The notes beneath the pieces are model-generated. The model was given only the letters and a program-made list of their open reading frames with translations, did no database searches and had not been told where the DNA came from. 8,262 nt of DNA from Candidatus Atribacteria bacterium (GTDB lineage: Bacteria; Bipolaricaulota; Bipolaricaulia; UBA7950; UBA9294), in assembly GCA_004525685.1 (NCBI GenBank), contig SPBW01000099.1, positions 1-8,262 on the forward strand, given 5' to 3'. The stretch's first letter is position 1, and each line of letters opens with the position of its first letter. Position numbers and translations under genes: made by a program. Below, piece by piece: positions 4,521 through 8,262 of the stretch.

Positions 4521-6920
4521 ATGAAGACTCAAGTTCGCAAACGCAAGAGAACCATGCCCGGGATTCGCCTACAGGATGCCGTGGTCATCGCCCTTGTCAT
4601 TCTTCTGATCACGTCCATCGGCATTGCCAGTACGTTGTGGTACTGGAACGGACGCCGCGCAGTCGGCGAAAGCGCGCGTCGTCTCCAGACCGAGATTGGT
4701 TTGAGAATCGAAGACCATATCCGGCGATTCTTGGCTGTTCCTCAAGAGATCAATACGGCAAATGCTGCTGCTCTTGGCTTGGTTGACCTAGAGCAGTTCG
4801 GGATGGATAGCCTCGAGTCTCTATTGCTTAGCCAGATTGCCATCTTCGACTCCGTCAGCAGCATCTATGTTGGCTCACCAGAGGGAGGTCTTGTCGATGC
4901 GGGGAGAGAGGGAACTGGCGGACCGCTTTATGTCATCGAGACAGAGGAGTTCCGTCGCGGTGCCTTCAACAAGTACAGCGTTGATTCAGAAGGACATCGC
5001 GGAGAGCTTCTTCAGACAGTTCCTGACTTCGACGCACGCACCCGCCCGTGGTTTCAGGCTGCCCTTGAAGCAGGGACTGCAACATGGAGCGACATTTACG
5101 TCCTGTTCTCAGGGCAGGACATGGCCATTGCTGCCAGTCGTCCGATCTATGACTCAAGCGGTGATTTGGTGTTTGTCTTGTCAAGCGACATCTTCCTGTC
5201 TCAGATTGATGACTTCATGCGAGCGCTAGAGTACGGGACAACGGGATTGGGTTTCATCGTCGATCGCGCCGGGTACCTTGTCGCAAGCTCAGACGATGCC
5301 CCGCATCTCGTCGCCTCCAATGGATCCTTTGACCGTATTCTTGCGACGGATAGTGCCTCTTCACTCATTAGTCAGACAGCGCAGTCTCTTCAAGAGACCC
5401 TGGGACGGGTCGATGCGACCGAGCAAGAGTGGGAGGACATCCTCTTGATCGGAAGAGATCGATTCTTTGTTCAGGTTCACGCAATAGAGGATGCGTATGG
5501 CATCGATTGGCTGAGCGTGATCGTGATCCCCGAAGCTGACTTCCTGGGATCAATTATTGTCAGTTCCCGAATCACCCTTGTTTTCCTGGCCATCGCCCTC
5601 GCCATCGTCATCGCCGCAGGCATCCTGTTTGTCAAGCGCATCACCCGGCCATTGGAGAATCTGACCTTGGCGGCCCAATCCATGGGAGAGGGCGAATTCG
5701 TCCCGATTCCCCATTCGAGAAGAATCCGAGAGATTCGTGCCCTCTCCAATTCGTTCGAAGAGATGGGCCTGAAGCTCGGCTTGTCGATGGCTAGCCTACA
5801 GAATGAAGTCGACGAGCGAACGCGCGCACAGCAGACACTCCAAGAAAGCGAGACGCGTCTCCGGATGGTCATCGAGCGTTCCCCGGTTGCCATCTTCGTA
5901 TCCAACGCAGCTGCTCAATATGTTGATGTCAATCCAGCCGCCTGCAAGATGACGGGCTATTCGAGAGATGAACTGCTCAAGATTGGAATCCGAGGACTCA
6001 TCGGCGAAGAAGAACGCGAGGCGGATCCCTCGCTCTTCGATCATCTCAAGAAAACAGGGGTTGCCAGTGGAGAGATCCGTCTTCGCAAGAGGGACGGATC
6101 GGAACTGTGGGTCATCATCGAAGCTGTCGCGCTGTCGCCAGATCGTCTCGTCGCGTTCTGCGCGGACATTACGCGCCGCAGACAAACAGAGGACTCCCTG
6201 CGCCACCAACAGAAGATGGAATCATTGGGAACGATGGCCAGCGGTGTGGCTCATGAGATCAACAATCCGCTCATGGGCATGATGAGCTACTCGGAACTGC
6301 TTGAGGCGCGCATGTCTGATCCAGACGCGAAGGAGTACGCAAGAAACATCCTTCGCGAAGGCGAGAGAATCGCCCACATCATTCGTAACCTACTATCCTT
6401 TGCACGTGAAGAAAAGGGATCGCGCCACTTGGCCGACATCCAAGGCATCATCGCCGACTCTCTGCCTTTGGTACACAATGCGCTTCTGCGCAGCCACGTC
6501 TCGGTTCAAGAGGACTACGGCAACGATGTCCCTGAAGTCGCCTGTTCTCGCCAGCAGATCCAACAGGTGATCGTCAATCTGTTGATGAACGCGCGCGACG
6601 CCCTGGACATCAAGTATCCCCAGTATGACGAGAACAAGATCATTCGCATCACCGTCCGCGCCATAGAGAAGGATGGGGCCACTTGGGTTCGAACCTCCAT
6701 CGTAGATCACGGAATGGGCATGAAGAATGATCAAGTAGCTCTCGCCTTTGATCCCTTCTTCACCACAAGACCGCGAAATGAGAGAACTGGACTGGGTCTT
6801 ACGATCAGCTTTGGCATTGTTCGAGAGAATGGAGGCGAGATTTCGATTGAATCCGAGGAAGGAGAAGGGACTACTGTACACGTCGATCTTCCGACAAGCT
6901 CTGATCCAACAGCTATCTAG
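4521..6920 (+). CDS. Cache-HAMP-PAS sensor histidine kinase
   Basis: This 799-residue membrane sensor kinase has a basic N-terminus (KTQVRKRKR), TM1 at about 19-41, a periplasmic or extracellular dCache-type domain to about 345 with DARTRPWFQAAL (171-182) as its hallmark, TM2 at about 351-371, HAMP at about 372-420, a short coiled linker and PAS at about 440-555. The kinase core follows: H box with phospho-acceptor H578 in GVAHEINNPL, N box NLLMNARDAL (N690), G1 box DHGMG (729-733), F box FDPFFTT and G2 box TGLGLTIS (756-763). R755 occupies the first Gly position of the usual GTGLGL. There is no receiver domain and no neighbouring regulator gene here. Cache domains of this kind bind small ligands such as amino acids or organic acids; the ligand is unknown. 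The start is uncertain: an in-frame ATG at 4482 would add 13 residues but overlaps the candidate promoter. The ATG at 4521 has GAGAAGG close upstream, and 4554 is also possible. Confidence 0.93.
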   Translation: MKTQVRKRKRTMPGIRLQDAVVIALVILLITSIGIASTLWYWNGRRAVGESARRLQTEIGLRIEDHIRRFLAVPQEINTANAAALGLVDLEQFGMDSLESLLLSQIAIFDSVSSIYVGSPEGGLVDAGREGTGGPLYVIETEEFRRGAFNKYSVDSEGHRGELLQTVPDFDARTRPWFQAALEAGTATWSDIYVLFSGQDMAIAASRPIYDSSGDLVFVLSSDIFLSQIDDFMRALEYGTTGLGFIVDRAGYLVASSDDAPHLVASNGSFDRILATDSASSLISQTAQSLQETLGRVDATEQEWEDILLIGRDRFFVQVHAIEDAYGIDWLSVIVIPEADFLGSIIVSSRITLVFLAIALAIVIAAGILFVKRITRPLENLTLAAQSMGEGEFVPIPHSRRIREIRALSNSFEEMGLKLGLSMASLQNEVDERTRAQQTLQESETRLRMVIERSPVAIFVSNAAAQYVDVNPAACKMTGYSRDELLKIGIRGLIGEEEREADPSLFDHLKKTGVASGEIRLRKRDGSELWVIIEAVALSPDRLVAFCADITRRRQTEDSLRHQQKMESLGTMASGVAHEINNPLMGMMSYSELLEARMSDPDAKEYARNILREGERIAHIIRNLLSFAREEKGSRHLADIQGIIADSLPLVHNALLRSHVSVQEDYGNDVPEVACSRQQIQQVIVNLLMNARDALDIKYPQYDENKIIRITVRAIEKDGATWVRTSIVDHGMGMKNDQVALAFDPFFTTRPRNERTGLGLTISFGIVRENGGEISIESEEGEGTTVHVDLPTSSDPTAI

Positions 6921-7008
6921 ATCAACTTCGTGATCAAGCAGCGCCAGCGCACTTGTCCGATACCAGTGAGAGTTTCCTAATCTACGGAGCCACAATGCTG
7001 TCCAGTTT

Positions 7009-7026
7009 CCGGTTGTGAGGCACCGG
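7009..7026. repeat. Inverted repeat CCGGT-N8-ACCGG over the ada -35 box
   Basis: CCGGT (7009-7013) and ACCGG (7022-7026) are perfect complementary arms around 8 nt. With one mismatch the arms extend to 7 bp (7007-7028). The repeat overlaps the -35 hexamer TTGTGA (7013-7018) and the start of the spacer, which is where a repressor or activator dimer would act on ada. It is short enough to be chance. Confidence 0.35.
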
Positions 7027-7041
7027 GACGCCATCTATAGT
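7013..7041 (+). promoter_or_regulatory. Sigma70-type promoter of ada, leaderless
   Basis: TTGTGA (7013-7018) and TATAGT (7036-7041) are separated by exactly 17 nt; each hexamer keeps most of the consensus (TTGACA and TATAAT). The -10 box ends 6 nt before the ATG at 7048, so the predicted first transcribed base is at or beside the A of the start codon. No Shine-Dalgarno site precedes that ATG. This is the arrangement of a leaderless mRNA. It also argues against the upstream in-frame GTG at 7015, which falls inside the -35 box. Confidence 0.6.
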
Positions 7042-7047
7042 AGCTTC

Positions 7048-8142
7048 ATGTCTTCGATAGCGCCCTTCACGCAAACCACAGATCGCTCAGAACGCACGCT
7101 TCCCAGTGACGATGTGCTGTACGCGGCGCTCGTGAAACGAGATACTCAATTTGCCGGCGTCTTCGTCGCTGCAGTGAAGACGACGGGCATCTTCTGCCGA
7201 CCGACATGCGCTGCGAGAAAGCCGAAACGTGAGAACGTCGAGTTCTTCAGTACGCCGATACAAGCCCTTCGCTTCGGATACAGGCCATGCAAACTTTGCG
7301 ATCCCATGGGCTCTCCGGGCCACAGCCCCGATTGGCTGCTGCGCTTGATTGACGAGGTTTGCGCCCATCCCGAGATTCGCATCACCGACCGCAATCTTCG
7401 AGAACGAGAACTTGAGCCGGCAACCGTGAGGCGCTGGTTCCAGAAGCACCACGGGATGACGTTTCAGGCGTACCAACGTCTCATGCGTTTGTCCCACGCC
7501 TTCGGGCGCATTCGGGATGGTGATGATGTCGCTGCTGCTGCGTTTGGTTCAGGATTCGAGTCGCTCAGTGCCTTCTCCGATTCATTCAAGAAGGCCGTCG
7601 GATTCGTTCCCAGCATGAGCCGGAAGTGCTCGATCGCTGCAGTCACCAGAATCCAGACACCGCTCGGACCGATGCTTGCCGTTGCCAACGACGAGGGTCT
7701 CTGCCTTCTTGAGTTCGTAGATCGTCGTATGCTCGAAACCCAGCTCGACCATGTTCGCAGTCAACTCGATGTCTCCCTGCTACCGGGTGCAAATCCTCTG
7801 TTTGCGAGCGTTCGAGACCAGCTTAGCGAGTACTTCGCAGGAACCCGCCGCGAGTTCGACCTGCCCCTTGTTGTTGCGGGAACGCCCTTTCAGAAGGCGG
7901 CATGGGAGGCACTCCGAGCGATTCCGTATGGTCAAACGCGCTCGTACCAGGAGCAGGCCGAAGCCATTGAGCGGCCGACGGCAATCCGCGCAGTGGCTCG
8001 CGCCAACGGAGACAATCGATTCGCCATTATCATTCCGTGCCATCGCGTGATCGGAAAAGACGGATCCCTCACTGGCTACGGCGGGGGAATCTGGCGGAAG
8101 CAGTATCTACTCGAGCTTGAACTGCGCCACAGTTCGGCTTAG
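7048..8142 (+). CDS. ada: Ada: methylphosphotriester / O6-methylguanine-DNA methyltransferase and transcriptional activator
   Basis: This 364-residue protein has the three-part layout of E. coli Ada. The N-terminal domain (about 20-88) has the zinc cysteines C50, C54, C81 and C84 in GIFCRPTC and GYRPCKLC. C50 matches the E. coli Cys38 that takes methyl groups from phosphotriesters, which switches Ada into an activator. An AraC-type HTH region follows at about 94-192, containing RWFQKHHGMTFQAYQRLMRL (129-148). The C-terminal domain (about 198-362) is the O6-alkylguanine transferase: TPFQKAAWEALRAIPYGQTRSYQ (279-301), RAVARANGDN (314-323), and the active-site Cys C331 in IIPCHRVIGKDGSLTGYGGG. 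Both suicide cysteines are present, so both repair activities are expected. It acts on DNA in the cytoplasm and probably regulates itself. The start at 7048 is chosen because of the promoter ending 6 nt upstream. It appears monocistronic at its 5' side; a flavoprotein gene follows after 31 nt. Confidence 0.95.
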   Translation: MSSIAPFTQTTDRSERTLPSDDVLYAALVKRDTQFAGVFVAAVKTTGIFCRPTCAARKPKRENVEFFSTPIQALRFGYRPCKLCDPMGSPGHSPDWLLRLIDEVCAHPEIRITDRNLRERELEPATVRRWFQKHHGMTFQAYQRLMRLSHAFGRIRDGDDVAAAAFGSGFESLSAFSDSFKKAVGFVPSMSRKCSIAAVTRIQTPLGPMLAVANDEGLCLLEFVDRRMLETQLDHVRSQLDVSLLPGANPLFASVRDQLSEYFAGTRREFDLPLVVAGTPFQKAAWEALRAIPYGQTRSYQEQAEAIERPTAIRAVARANGDNRFAIIIPCHRVIGKDGSLTGYGGGIWRKQYLLELELRHSSA

Positions 8143-8173
8143 TCCAAAGAACAACATCATGAGAAGAGAACCC

Positions 8174-8262
8174 ATGTCCGCATCTGTATTGGGAATCACG
8201 GGAAGTCCGAGAGTCAGTGGGAGCACCAAAAGACTGGTTGATGAGGTTCTGCGAGGAGCATC
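8174..8262 (+). CDS. NADPH-dependent FMN reductase-like flavoprotein (N-terminus only)
   Basis: The window ends after 29 codons of this frame. The protein begins MSASVLGITGSPRVSGSTKRLVDEVLRGA. The VLGITGSPR-x-SGST stretch (5-17) is the first strand and phosphate-binding loop of the flavodoxin-like NADPH-dependent FMN reductase family, which bind FMN and reduce quinones, metals or iron-sulfur partners. An in-frame ATG at 8159 would add MRREP; neither start has a strong ribosome site, though AGAAGAGAA lies just before 8174. It starts 31 nt after ada on the same strand and could be read through from the ada promoter. The family call rests on a short stretch, and the exact enzyme is unknown. Confidence 0.7.
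   Translation, partial: MSASVLGITGSPRVSGSTKRLVDEVLRGA

Noticed and set aside
6920..6935. GATCA-N6-TGATC hairpin just after the sensor kinase stop
   Set aside because: It has a short AT-rich 5-bp stem without a T-run, too weak to call a terminator.
6393..7034. Minus-strand frame of 213 codons opposite the kinase domain
   Set aside because: It is antisense to the H, N and G boxes of the histidine kinase, with no ribosome site or recognisable domain.

Overview
The window is a run of ordinary-looking chromosomal genes from a bacterium of moderately high GC content (roughly 55-60% by eye; not computed). The gene types are a Cys-containing AbrB-like protein beside an arsenite methyltransferase, a flavodoxin/2x[4Fe-4S] ferredoxin fusion, a dCache-type sensor kinase, and small stress and repair enzymes. 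Together they fit an anaerobic or facultative environmental bacterium. I cannot fix the phylum; Coriobacteriia-like Actinomycetota, Chloroflexota or Spirochaetota would all be plausible. At least one gene (ada) appears to be expressed from a leaderless mRNA, while several others have clear Shine-Dalgarno sites.

Layout, left to right. (1) 3-1115, plus strand: a small AbrB/MazE-fold protein with four cysteines, then arsM (As(III) S-adenosylmethionine methyltransferase), 9 nt apart and probably one operon. (2) 1134-1409, minus strand: a small protein of unknown function, convergent with arsM. (3) 1546-2959, plus strand: an EFR1-type flavodoxin-ferredoxin protein followed after 28 nt by a GNAT N-acetyltransferase. 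(4) 2967-3443, minus strand: a Nudix hydrolase, convergent with the acetyltransferase (7 nt apart) and divergent from the next gene. (5) 3545-4378, plus strand: a membrane-anchored protein that resembles the DUF6544/DUF6920 type. (6) 4521-6920, plus strand: a Cache-HAMP-PAS-HisKA-HATPase sensor histidine kinase with no response regulator beside it in this window. (7) 7048-8142, plus strand: ada, the bifunctional alkylation-repair protein and regulator, behind a good sigma70-like promoter. (8) 8174 to the window end: the N-terminus of an NADPH-dependent FMN reductase-like flavoprotein.

No stretch over 300 bases lacks a gene. The longest gaps are 1410-1545, 4379-4520, 6921-7047 and 3444-3544; they carry candidate promoters and short inverted or direct repeats, listed separately. 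I see no rRNA, tRNA, CRISPR array, insertion sequence, phage gene or convincing intrinsic terminator.

The genes do not form one obvious pathway. The common thread is chemical stress: arsenic methylation (arsM and its Cys-containing partner), removal of DNA methyl damage (ada), and possibly nucleotide clean-up (Nudix). Redox flavoproteins lie among them. I did not find a convincing new multi-gene system. The points most worth checking are the AbrB-like/ArsM pair, the small protein at 1134-1409, the tandem repeats in front of the sensor kinase, and the leaderless ada promoter with an inverted repeat over its -35 box.
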